Shown here in pieces: positions 40,707 to 49,273 of a DNA stretch of 64,000 bases. Below the pieces are notes generated by a model. That model ran no database searches and was not told where the DNA came from. It saw only the letters and a program-made list of their open reading frames with translations. The DNA comes from Pandoraea sputorum (GTDB lineage Bacteria; Pseudomonadota; Gammaproteobacteria; Burkholderiales; Burkholderiaceae): assembly GCF_000814845.2 (NCBI RefSeq), contig NZ_CP010431.2, positions 620,001 through 684,000 of the forward strand. The letters run 5' to 3'. Made by a program: the position numbers and the translations under genes. Each line of letters starts with the position of its first letter. Positions within the stretch are counted from its first letter, which is position 1.

Positions 40707-40841
40707 ATGGTTTCTCCTGGGGGAAAGGTCTTGCACACGCTTGCCTCCACGATGCGCGAGTTGGCGAAGCGATTGCAAGACATCGATTTCATTTGGCACG
40801 TGTCTGGTCGCCGTTCAAATCACTCCGGCGAGGCAGATTAG
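40707..40841 (+). CDS. possible 44-aa small protein
   Basis: ATG preceded by AAGGAGG about 9 bp upstream. The product is MVSPGGKVLHTLASTMRELA followed by KRLQDIDFIWHVSGRR and a polar tail. No homology is recognised; support is the ribosome site and an amphipathic helix only. Confidence 0.3.
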   Translation: MVSPGGKVLHTLASTMRELAKRLQDIDFIWHVSGRRSNHSGEAD

Positions 40842-41118
40842 TACATCTCCGCGAAGTTTCCATTGGCATTTGATGCCCGTGTCCGACCGTGGCGCGCTAC
40901 GGTTCGCGCGAACACATGTGCCCACCAGCTACTCCAAGCGAGTTACGGAATATGTGCTAAGCGGATGCCATATCAATGGGTGCCGTCGTGACTGGCATAT
41001 GCACTTCGCGTCAAATTGCACGCAACCCTTAGGGTGATGGTCCCGGTGGACTCCGCGTGCCCTCCGCCGTAAGTCCGATGCGTTAAAATCTCGCAACGCA
41101 TACCGGGGAATAGCAAAA

Positions 41119-41928
41119 ATGACAAGCGTTGCGACGGTGAAGCCCGTCTTGAGATGGGCGGGTAGCAAGCGGCAGATACTTCCAAAGTTGACCGGTCTGG
41201 CGCCACAGATTCCTGGGCGCTACATCGAACCGTTCTGCGGTTCTGCCTGCCTATTTTTGGCGCTCAACCCGTCACGAGCATTGCTCGGCGACGTAAACGC
41301 TCACTTGGTCGCAGCCTACAAGGCACTGCAGCGGACACCTGAGATGGTCGCATCTATCCTCGCCGACTGGGACGTAGATAAGGAAACATACCTTCACTTG
41401 CGTGCATTGCCGACTGGCACGTCCGCGGCCTTTGATGCCGCAAAATTTCTCTACCTGAACCGCTACTGCTTTAACGGCGTATACCGTGAAAACCGCCAAG
41501 GTCAATTCAACGTACCTTTTGGGGGGTATCGGACGGGTTCACTGCCTGGTCTAGTGGAGCTGCGTCAATTCTCAGCGCGATTGCAGAACGCGGAACTTTA
41601 CTGCGGTGACTTCGCGAAGGCCGTTCGGAGTGCGAAGTCGAACGATTTCATCTACCTGGACCCACCGTACCACTATGGCAGCGTCCGCAATCGCGGCGAA
41701 TACGGTTGGAACGCGTTTTCGGACACTGACGTGGAGCGATTGATTGAAGAAGTCCGTTCCGCAGACGAGCGTGGTGTCCGAATCTTGATTTCATACAACC
41801 AGGCACACTCACTCCGCAAGGCACTCCCGGGCTGGCACCTGACGTATGCCCCAGTTCGTCGGAGCGTCGCCGGGTTCTCGAAGGGGCGGAAATCGGTGCG
41901 AGAGTACCAGCTCCGCAACTACGAATAG
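41119..41928 (+). CDS. DNA adenine methylase (Dam family)
   Basis: 269-aa N6-adenine methyltransferase of the D12 class. It has LRWAGSKRQILPKL and EPFCGSACLFLAL (SAM-binding motif I region), the GDVN segment and the catalytic DPPY at residues 181-184. It would methylate a short palindrome, GATC if it follows the family rule. It begins the five-gene same-strand block and ends 10 bp before the phosphoesterase gene, so it may protect host DNA in a modification-dependent system. A solitary mobile-element methylase is the alternative. Confidence 0.88.
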   Translation: MTSVATVKPVLRWAGSKRQILPKLTGLAPQIPGRYIEPFCGSACLFLALNPSRALLGDVNAHLVAAYKALQRTPEMVASILADWDVDKETYLHLRALPTGTSAAFDAAKFLYLNRYCFNGVYRENRQGQFNVPFGGYRTGSLPGLVELRQFSARLQNAELYCGDFAKAVRSAKSNDFIYLDPPYHYGSVRNRGEYGWNAFSDTDVERLIEEVRSADERGVRILISYNQAHSLRKALPGWHLTYAPVRRSVAGFSKGRKSVREYQLRNYE

Positions 41929-41938
41929 GTGCGGACGC

Positions 41939-43126
41939 ATGACTCATGAGCACGTTACGTTTGCGGTCTTGAGCGACCTGCACGCAGCCCCGAGAAGCAG
42001 TGACCCGAAAGGTACGGAAGTAAAGCTTTACTCTGACGGAGATAACTTTGGCCAGCACGATAGTCCATTGTCGTCGCTGTACGAACTTGTTACCCGTGAA
42101 AGCTTAACTGCCGACTTCGTTATCTGCCCCGGTGACATGACCAATCGCGCTGACGGAGGCGCGCTGAGGTTTGTTTGGGAGCAGCTACACGTACTGAAGC
42201 AAAAGATGGGCGGACAAGAAGTGATTGCGACCGTCGGCAACCACGATGTCGACTCGCGGGGCCACACTGAAGGGACAATTCCTCGCGAAGCGCTGATGCG
42301 CCTGCTGCCACGATTCCCTATTGCCGACGATGCGCTGGCCGACCACTTTTGGGCCCACGGCTATTTCTTGACCACTATTGGTCGAGTCCGCTTCTTAGTG
42401 CTGAATTCCTCCTGGCTACATGAGCATCGCAATGAACTGGAGCGAGGCGCTGTCACTGGCTATACCTTGGAGAAGCTCCAGCGCGACCTCGATGGACAGC
42501 GTGAGGCCGAATTCAACGTAGCGGTTTGCCACCATCATCCCCACGTGCACAGCGAACTGAACCTTGGGGGGGACATCATGCTCAACGGCCAGAAATTGCT
42601 CGATACATTGTCGAGCAACGGAGCGTGGCTAGTTATTCATGGCCACAAGCATCATCCGAAGATTGAACTGGCTCAAGGAGAGTTTCAGCAACCTATAGTG
42701 CTGGCTTGCGGGAGCTTCTCAGGGCGACTTGAAGGGGCGAACGCGACAGTGTCGCGGAATTACTTCCATGTCGTGCAGGTGGAGCGATTCGGTGTTGATG
42801 CCGAGTTGCGTGGCGTTGTTAAGTCGTGGAATTGGGTTCAGGGATATGGCTGGAAAGAGTACGGAAATTCGAATGTCACTTTTCCGAGCCGGTTGGGCTT
42901 CGGATTCGAGGGCAGCGTGCAGCAGCTTGCGCGTGCCATCGTTAATTCAATGGGTACTCACCAACTGATGAAGTGGGAGGCGATGTTGAAATTGCAGCCT
43001 GACTTGGCTCACCTCACTCCGCGCAAGTTAAATGCATTGAGCAGCACGCTCGATACCAAACACAATATTGTCATCACGTGCGATGGTACGGGTCTTCCGT
43101 TCGAATTCGGGGTGAGGTCAGTGTGA
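41939..43126 (+). CDS. calcineurin-like metallophosphoesterase
   Basis: 395-aa protein with the full dimetal signature: DLH (Asp13, His15), GD at Asp66, GNHD (residues 100-103), HHHPH (198-202) and GHKHH (235-239). Residues after 260 form an additional domain with no recognised signature. Mre11/SbcD nucleases and cAMP or nucleotide phosphodiesterases share this core, so it could be a nuclease or a signal-degrading enzyme. The ATG at 41939 is used; the open frame upstream overlaps the methylase. The stop overlaps the GTG start of the ATPase gene by 4 bp, which argues that the two products act together. Confidence 0.8.
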   Translation: MTHEHVTFAVLSDLHAAPRSSDPKGTEVKLYSDGDNFGQHDSPLSSLYELVTRESLTADFVICPGDMTNRADGGALRFVWEQLHVLKQKMGGQEVIATVGNHDVDSRGHTEGTIPREALMRLLPRFPIADDALADHFWAHGYFLTTIGRVRFLVLNSSWLHEHRNELERGAVTGYTLEKLQRDLDGQREAEFNVAVCHHHPHVHSELNLGGDIMLNGQKLLDTLSSNGAWLVIHGHKHHPKIELAQGEFQQPIVLACGSFSGRLEGANATVSRNYFHVVQVERFGVDAELRGVVKSWNWVQGYGWKEYGNSNVTFPSRLGFGFEGSVQQLARAIVNSMGTHQLMKWEAMLKLQPDLAHLTPRKLNALSSTLDTKHNIVITCDGTGLPFEFGVRSV

Positions 43127-44994
43127 CAAAAATCGAACGCTCAAACCTTTCAATCAATGCAGAAGCGTTTAACGCGAAATACCTCGAGCCAGCCGAGGTG
43201 GCGAATGGTTTCGTCTATTCAACTCATTTTGAGAAACTTGCGGGTGACTATCACGCCGTGCTTATCGGGCCACGGGGCAGCGGAAAAACCACGCTACTCA
43301 AGATGCTCCAGCCGAGTGCGCTAGCAACCTGGGCGGGACCTAAGGCGGATGCCTTCCGAACTTCAGTTAAGTACAGCGGCGTCTTCATCGCGTCCGACAT
43401 CAGTTGGTCGAAGCAGCTCAACTCCCTCGGATATGGGAGGCTAAATGAGCAGAATCATCGTACTCTCGTTCTGGCGTGCTTCACTACGCACGTTATTCAC
43501 GCAGTGTTGGAGACGATGGCCGCACGCGCCAACTCGGAGCTTGCATATCGTGGAGTCGTCCTCAGTAGTGACCAGGAGGCATTGTTAGCTCGTGAGCTCG
43601 CCACGGCGCTAAGAGTAAAACCAGAAATCCCAAGTCTTCTGGCGGTTCGTCAAGCACTACGGAACCGTCTGTCGGAAATCCGTGTTGTTGCAAATTCCTG
43701 CAGCTTGCTTTCGCACGAGCAATGCTCGGAGAAGCTTGTTTCATTAGACTATCTCCATCTAGATTTCCTCGACATTTGCTCGAATATATGCGCGAGTTTT
43801 AATGAGGCAGTGGGCGAAACCGGTGCGCGATGGAGCCTCCTGTTCGATGAATTGGAGACGGCGCCAGATTGGATTGTTGACCAGTTGTTCTCCGCACTTC
43901 GCATGTCGGACCCACGGCTCTACCTCAAGCTGGCAATCAGTCCTGTCTCGGGAACTGCGTATCGTGCGCTCTTCAAGCAAGAAGGTGCCTCTCTCGGCCA
44001 CGACTATCAGCAAATCCGGTTGTGGTACTCCGACCGCACGGACTCAAAAGCGTTTTGCAGGGCATTGTGGGCTTCCCTGACGCAGAAGCACGGCCTGAAA
44101 ATTACGGCTGAAGAGGCGTTAGGGCGTTCCGTGTTCGAGCCAAAGGACAATCGCGGAGTGCGTCGGCGCAGTCCGTACAGTCCAGGTGAACCTTGGCACA
44201 AGGTCTTTACATCTCTCGAGAGAAAGGACCGCTCGTTCTCCGGCTTTCTCAAGCTGAAGAGCATTGACCTTTCTGCGGCCGAGAGCCTTTGGGCGAGCAA
44301 GAGGGATAGTGTTCTTCGTAAAGCTGCACCTGTTGCAGCACTTCGCGACTTCTTCTTGCATCAGTCCAAAAAGGGCGAGGTCGCAGCGCGGCAGCGGAAG
44401 ACACTCGAAATCTATGCCGGCGCTGATTCTATATTCGCCATAACGGAAGGCAATCCGCGTTGGTTCATCGGCCTCGCCTCGCCACTTATCAGTTTTCTTG
44501 CCAAAAGCGGCGAGCGTAAAGTTCCTATCTCGGAGCAGGCAAAAGAGATTGATGCCGCGGCTGACCGAATGATTGCCCTTCTGAAGACGATTCCGGTCGA
44601 ACATGCTGATACTCAAGGCATTGAATTGTCGCTCGATGCACTACTGGAGGAAATTGGTTCTCGGTTGCACGCAGAGCTAGTTGAGAAGCATTTCAGCATT
44701 GACCCCGCGCAATGCTTCGTCGTTGATGACGGGGTCTCCACGAGAACGCAAGCTTTGCTAGCATCCGCGGTAAACCGCGGCGCGGTTATGCTCGTCGACG
44801 AATCTTCCTCGAGAGCAATTGTTGGGGAGATGCGCGGGGCGAACCTACGATTGAGTTTCCTGCTCGCGGCAAAATACGGGCTACTCCTTCGCAAAGGAAA
44901 AACTGTGCGCCTTTCCAGTCTCCTGCCGGGGCGTGAACGCCCACCGGCAGCGCAAGAGAACAAGCCGGCCCAGCTCTCATTGGATATGGATTGA
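43123..44994 (+). CDS. ORC/CDC6-like AAA ATPase, candidate defence component
   Basis: 623-aa P-loop protein. Walker A is GPRGSGKTT (49-57) and the Walker B-like WSLLFDELE is at about 237-245, with a sensor-like LKLAISPVSG strand after it. It resembles the ORC-CDC6-type AAA ATPases annotated in defence islands. The C-terminal 300 residues are unassigned and end in a polar tail. The start is GTG at 43123, in a GTGA overlap with the phosphoesterase stop and with GAGG 5 bp upstream. The next gene begins 1 bp after its stop. Confidence 0.7.
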   Translation: MTKIERSNLSINAEAFNAKYLEPAEVANGFVYSTHFEKLAGDYHAVLIGPRGSGKTTLLKMLQPSALATWAGPKADAFRTSVKYSGVFIASDISWSKQLNSLGYGRLNEQNHRTLVLACFTTHVIHAVLETMAARANSELAYRGVVLSSDQEALLARELATALRVKPEIPSLLAVRQALRNRLSEIRVVANSCSLLSHEQCSEKLVSLDYLHLDFLDICSNICASFNEAVGETGARWSLLFDELETAPDWIVDQLFSALRMSDPRLYLKLAISPVSGTAYRALFKQEGASLGHDYQQIRLWYSDRTDSKAFCRALWASLTQKHGLKITAEEALGRSVFEPKDNRGVRRRSPYSPGEPWHKVFTSLERKDRSFSGFLKLKSIDLSAAESLWASKRDSVLRKAAPVAALRDFFLHQSKKGEVAARQRKTLEIYAGADSIFAITEGNPRWFIGLASPLISFLAKSGERKVPISEQAKEIDAAADRMIALLKTIPVEHADTQGIELSLDALLEEIGSRLHAELVEKHFSIDPAQCFVVDDGVSTRTQALLASAVNRGAVMLVDESSSRAIVGEMRGANLRLSFLLAAKYGLLLRKGKTVRLSSLLPGRERPPAAQENKPAQLSLDMD

Positions 44995-44995
44995 A

Positions 44996-45937
44996 ATGCT
45001 TACACTGACTTCGATTCAAGATGTTGAGAGTAAGCCGTCGAGCGACATCGACGTGCTCATTGTCGCCTGTGGCTATGAAGGTCGTGCAAGGGCTGCTGCC
45101 CAAGAGTTCCACACTACGGCGAAAAGCAAGCTGGCAATTGGATTTTCGTCGCAGCGCGAACTCGAGTATGAAGCGAACAAGGCTTGGTTCGAGAGCGCAG
45201 GTTTCGACTTGGTAGAGGTTGGTGACAACGAGTTTCGGGCTGCGCTCGAGCAGTATCTGTTGCCACGCGCTCAGGGAGATGGCGTACGGAAGGTGGAAGT
45301 CGATATTTCCTGTTTTAATCGCTTCCGGTTGGCACATTTGGTTGATGTGCTACGCACGTTATCCGCTTCCGAGGTCACGGTAATATTCCGCTACTCAATC
45401 GCGAAATTCACGCCGCCTGTGGAGGATACGGCACCTACGGTGTCGGTGGAGCCTGTGATTCCGCAATTCGCAGGGTGGACGACGAGGCCTGACCGTCCGC
45501 CGGCCGCTATCGTAGGCCTTGGCTACGAGCCAAATAAGGCCATCGGGATTGTGGACCATTTGGAAATTAACAATGCCACGTGGGCGTACTATCCTCTCGG
45601 ACCTATCCCAGAATATTACCAGCGGGTTCTCGAGGGGAATCGGTCATTGCTCAACATCATCCAGGCCGACGGAAGGTGTCAGCCATATGACTTGGACGAA
45701 CCAGCTCAGCTTTTTCATGAGATAAATTCGCTCGTCGATATGCTGAAGCCGCATTTCAACACCGTGTTGATTCCGTTCGGTCCCAAGCTTTTTGCTTTGG
45801 TAACGTTATTGGTTGCTAGCTTGAACGATGACGTGGGTGTTTGGAGGGTCAGCAGTGGTTCCCTCGAGGAGCCGGTGAACCGCGAGCCTTCTGGGCATAT
45901 CGTTTCGGTGTCTGCTACGTTCCGCGATGCACCTTGA
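44996..45937 (+). CDS. uncharacterised Rossmann-like protein of the ATPase operon
   Basis: 313-aa protein I cannot assign. The N-terminus looks like an alternating beta/alpha nucleotide-binding fold: DIDVLIVACGYEGRARAAA (residues 17-35), IGFSSQRELEYE, then VEVDISCFNRFR (100-111) and VTVIFRYS. The G-Y/F-E-x-R and D-I-S-x-x-x-R pattern recalls uncharacterised proteins near defence ATPases and is loosely CARF-like; this is impression only. The second half has GLGYEPNKAIGIVDHL and a long helical region. ATG at 44996 is 1 bp after the ATPase stop, so expression is coupled. Confidence 0.6.
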   Translation: MLTLTSIQDVESKPSSDIDVLIVACGYEGRARAAAQEFHTTAKSKLAIGFSSQRELEYEANKAWFESAGFDLVEVGDNEFRAALEQYLLPRAQGDGVRKVEVDISCFNRFRLAHLVDVLRTLSASEVTVIFRYSIAKFTPPVEDTAPTVSVEPVIPQFAGWTTRPDRPPAAIVGLGYEPNKAIGIVDHLEINNATWAYYPLGPIPEYYQRVLEGNRSLLNIIQADGRCQPYDLDEPAQLFHEINSLVDMLKPHFNTVLIPFGPKLFALVTLLVASLNDDVGVWRVSSGSLEEPVNREPSGHIVSVSATFRDAP

Positions 45938-45994
45938 ACTGGGGCATGTCAATCTCGTAGCAGTAGCTTATGCAGCTGACATACAAGGTGCAAC

Positions 45995-47188
45995 ATGCCG
46001 CTTCCATTCAAGCTCTTTGAGGCAAATCAAGCCGACCTTGAGCAACTTATTGCCGAACGGGCTCAGGAAGGCCCTCATTTAGACTTTAAGCGCGAGTTGC
46101 CCAGTGTATGGGATAACGGCGCAAGGCATGAGTTGCTTGCAGACGTCTCCGCTTTCGCGAACGCGGGGGGCGGAGACCTCGTCTATGGCATTGCGGAGAA
46201 TGACCAAGGAGAAGCGGCTACGCTGGTTCCTGGCATCGAGAATCCTGATGAAACGGCGCGCCGACTAGCTGACTTCCTGTTGAATGGCGTCGAGCCTAGG
46301 ATGCCAGGCGTGCAGGTACATCCCGTCCCAGTTGTCCTGGGAACTGGCAGCGGTCATGCCTTTGTCGTCCGAGTTCCACAGAGTTGGGCGGGACCACATC
46401 GAGTGAGAACGAACAACAAGTTCTATATTCGGGAGGGGAATCGCAAGCGTGAGCTCGACATCCCAGAAATCAGAGGGTTGTTCATTCGTTCGGATAGCCA
46501 AGCGCAGAGACTTCGAGACTTCCGCACCGAGCGCATTGGCAGAATTCTTAGTGGAAACGTTCCGTGCAAGCTCGTGACGGGTTCGGTCTGGATTCTACAT
46601 TTGTTCCCTACCCAAGCAGTGCTCGGAGTTGGAAGCGTGGACCCGCTTCCATACCTCAATTTTGTCCGCCGTATACCTTGCCTCGGCGCGCAACATCCAG
46701 GAAGCCCACGCATCAACCTCGACGGCGCGCTCGGCTTCCGGAATCTGAACGAAGAAGGTGCGACGCATGGTTATACGCAGCTTTTCCGGGATGGTATTGT
46801 GGAAGCTGTATTTGTTGTCACTCCACGCGAGGGCGCAGGAAACCGGCGAATTCTCCATGGCGCGGGATTCGAACAACATGCGGCGGAGTTCCTAAGGCAA
46901 ATCAGGCCCGAGCTGGAATATGCCGGATTTCATCCGGAGTGCTCAGTCATGATGTCGCTGCTTGAGGCTGACCAGGTTGAATTGGGGTTTAACAGGTTTA
47001 ATTTCAGTGTGGACGCCACACAGGGGTATTTCGACCGTGCAACTGTCGTCCTGCCCGATGTGCTTGTGCTGGCGGAGGTAGACCCTTTCATCGGGCTCAG
47101 GCCGATGTTTGACCTCGTCTGGCAGGCTGCCGGGATGGCCGGCTCCGTGAACTTCAATGCCGAGGGACAGTGGCAACCACCCCGATGA
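45995..47188 (+). CDS. Schlafen AlbA_2 domain ATP-binding protein
   Basis: 397-aa protein with an N-terminal AlbA_2/Schlafen-type divergent AAA domain: EGPHLDFKRELP (25-36) and LADVSAFANAGGGDLVYGI (48-66), then FYIREGNRKREL. The C-terminal 230 residues are not recognised. AlbA_2 proteins are recurrent in phage-defence and toxin-like loci, and some Schlafen proteins cleave RNA. AAGGTG lies 6 bp before the ATG. It follows the Rossmann-like gene by 57 bp on the same strand and could be the fifth gene of the module or a separate neighbour. Confidence 0.75.
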   Translation: MPLPFKLFEANQADLEQLIAERAQEGPHLDFKRELPSVWDNGARHELLADVSAFANAGGGDLVYGIAENDQGEAATLVPGIENPDETARRLADFLLNGVEPRMPGVQVHPVPVVLGTGSGHAFVVRVPQSWAGPHRVRTNNKFYIREGNRKRELDIPEIRGLFIRSDSQAQRLRDFRTERIGRILSGNVPCKLVTGSVWILHLFPTQAVLGVGSVDPLPYLNFVRRIPCLGAQHPGSPRINLDGALGFRNLNEEGATHGYTQLFRDGIVEAVFVVTPREGAGNRRILHGAGFEQHAAEFLRQIRPELEYAGFHPECSVMMSLLEADQVELGFNRFNFSVDATQGYFDRATVVLPDVLVLAEVDPFIGLRPMFDLVWQAAGMAGSVNFNAEGQWQPPR

Positions 47189-48016
47189 GCACGCCTAATT
47201 TCACGTACATCAATGGGTGTATCGTCTTGCCAATGCTTGGTAGGGCGCTAGCTCGCGCATCGTATTCCGGGGCGTCTTGGCCCATTCGGAAATACTGCGT
47301 CTATCAGTGGCGGCACTTCTATGACTCGCGGCGTTAGCGGACCACTCGCAGTCTGCACTTAAAAAAGTACTTCAACGTATATCGAATATTAATTATTTCG
47401 CAAGAGTTAATTTAAAAGCTTAACTAAAATTGGTAGTGTTATTCGTATATCGCGTTTTATTTATTTGTGGGATTGATTATATTATTCTAGATTTTATTAA
47501 AAATACTCTTGAGTGATGGGTAAATATTTGTTAGATTTTACGTCAAATACCACGCTCGTTTTACTAACATTGCACTCGAAGATACCTGGGCTCCTAGTGG
47601 GCAGGGTCAACGCGCCTATTTGTGAGAGGGTACGTTGGCGAGGATGCGATGTTGTGTGTAATCGAAAGAATCAAGAGCGCGTGTGCTTCAAGGGGGGTTG
47701 ACGGTCTCTATGGCCCGCATTCACCGTCCATTGTTTGGGACATCTCCGACCCTTCCGAGCGTCGTCCAATCGCAACGCCAAGACGACGCGCCCCTGGCTT
47801 GGCGCGCCAGCTTCACGGTTACGTCCGGCGTGAGTTGAGGGCAGTGCCGATTCGGTTTCGCAATACACGCTCACGCGAAGCCGTCTCCAAGTGCTCGGTT
47901 CCTTCTCTTTCTCCATCTGCGGGCCGCGACTCTCTGCCAATTTCAGCGGGGTTCCGCTTGTGCGCGCGCGCGCATCGTACGCACGCATGCACCGGCGAGC
48001 TTGAGGGAACTGCTGA
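47189..48016. other. 828-bp non-coding region with a very AT-rich core
   Basis: From about 47340 to 47560 the sequence is strikingly AT-rich, in sharp contrast to everything around. No convincing gene: frames at 47513-47701 and 47622-48020 lack ribosome sites and recognisable sequence. Likely it holds the promoter of the recombinase operon and possibly silencing (H-NS-like) or recombinase-binding sites. Confidence 0.5.
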
Positions 48017-49273
48017 ATGACGAGCTTCGTCGCAAAGCGAATCCAGTTTCGGAACGGGGAGCGCCACTCAGTGCTGAGCAGACCCGGTAGCTTGCCAGTC
48101 CACGAGGTGACCCTGTACCTGGCGAAGTACAGGAAGCGCGGTCGAGCCGCCAACACAATTCATTCCGTGTGCCTAGTTTTGGCGATGCTGTATCGAGAGC
48201 TAGCCAAGGCGCGCATCGACTTGCTTCAGCGGCTGCGGCAAGGTCAGTTCTTGACGGTCCCCGAGCTCAATCGAATAGCCGATGTGGCTCAGTATCGCGT
48301 GGCCGACCTTTCCTATGAAGACGCGGACGAACGGAGTTCCGCGAACGTCATTAGTATCAAGCGAATCCGGATGCGCCGCAAAGCGGCGGTCAAGGGGCTC
48401 AAGGCGGTCGATGTGGCGACCCAAGCTTCCCGACTCAGGTACATAGCGGATTATCTGGAATTTCTGGCGACGTATATGAGCGCGACTCTGTCGGCGTCCC
48501 TGCGGAGGGAGTTAACGCTTGAAAGCGCCCACGCGCTCAAAGCGTTTCGTGCCCAGGTTCCCCAGGTTTCTATGTGGGCCAAGCTCGGTGCCCGGGAGGG
48601 GCTTTCAAAAGAGGACCAGGACCGACTCCTCAATGTGATTCGCCCGGACTCGCCTGACAACCCGTGGGAGCGCGGTTTCGTTCGCCAGCGGAACTGGCTG
48701 ATTGTTGTGCTCTTACTCGCGACTGGCATGCGTCGCGGCGAACTCCTCGGTCTACAGATTCGAGACCTTGACCAACGCCTGCCTAAGCTGCGCATCGTCC
48801 GAAGGGCCGATGCAAGCGACGACCCCCGTCGCATTCAGCCAAACACCAAGACCAACGACCGCGAGGTGGAACTGCGGCCGGTAATCATGCGGGCCGTCTG
48901 GAGCTACATTAGCCAGTACAGAAAGAAAATCAAGGCCGCGCGCAAGTTCCCGCAACTCATCGTTGCCGATGATGGTCAGCCATTGTCGCTGAAGAGCATC
49001 GACAAGATATTTGTACAGCTTCGCGAAGCTTGCCCAGGCTTGCCTGTTACGTTGACGAGTCATGTGATGCGCCACACCTGGAATGAACGCTTCTCCGAGC
49101 TGGCTGAACTGTTGGGGCTGACGGATGCCGTCGAAGAGAAGGCCCGCAATGAACAGCAAGGGTGGGCGGATAACTCGAAGTCCGCTGCAACCTATACCCG
49201 CCGTTACGTTAGCCGTAAAGGACGAGACCTTTCCCTGAAACTACAAGAGCAACTTGATGTCCCAGAACACTGA
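48017..49273 (+). CDS. tyrosine recombinase A of a four-gene recombinase operon
   Basis: 418-aa site-specific integrase. The C-terminal catalytic domain shows the first Arg in ATGMRRGELLGL, the H-x-x-R box in SHVMRHTWNERF, and a Tyr in the ATYTRRY region as the likely nucleophile. The N-terminus is an SAM-like core-binding domain. GAGG lies about 9 bp before the ATG at 48017. It overlaps recombinase B by 17 bp and so heads the operon A-B-C-small protein. By analogy with Tn554 TnpA and recombinase-trio elements it should catalyse strand exchange at the 15-bp repeat. Confidence 0.88.
   Translation: MTSFVAKRIQFRNGERHSVLSRPGSLPVHEVTLYLAKYRKRGRAANTIHSVCLVLAMLYRELAKARIDLLQRLRQGQFLTVPELNRIADVAQYRVADLSYEDADERSSANVISIKRIRMRRKAAVKGLKAVDVATQASRLRYIADYLEFLATYMSATLSASLRRELTLESAHALKAFRAQVPQVSMWAKLGAREGLSKEDQDRLLNVIRPDSPDNPWERGFVRQRNWLIVVLLLATGMRRGELLGLQIRDLDQRLPKLRIVRRADASDDPRRIQPNTKTNDREVELRPVIMRAVWSYISQYRKKIKAARKFPQLIVADDGQPLSLKSIDKIFVQLREACPGLPVTLTSHVMRHTWNERFSELAELLGLTDAVEEKARNEQQGWADNSKSAATYTRRYVSRKGRDLSLKLQEQLDVPEH

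Larger units (their letters stand above)
40169..41118. other. 950-bp stretch with only degenerate or very small ORFs
   Basis: Contains an amber-interrupted small ORF (40360-40572) and a 44-codon ORF (40707-40841). Otherwise there is nothing recognisable. Just upstream of the methylase gene is a TAAAAT (41084-41089) that could be a -10 element, without a good -35. Confidence 0.4.

Noticed and set aside
47622..48020. 132-codon plus-strand ORF ending on the recombinase A start (ATGA)
   Set aside because: The overlap is tempting, but the sequence is a compositional jumble with many Arg/Ser, no ribosome site and no recognisable domain. Recombinase A has its own GAGG.
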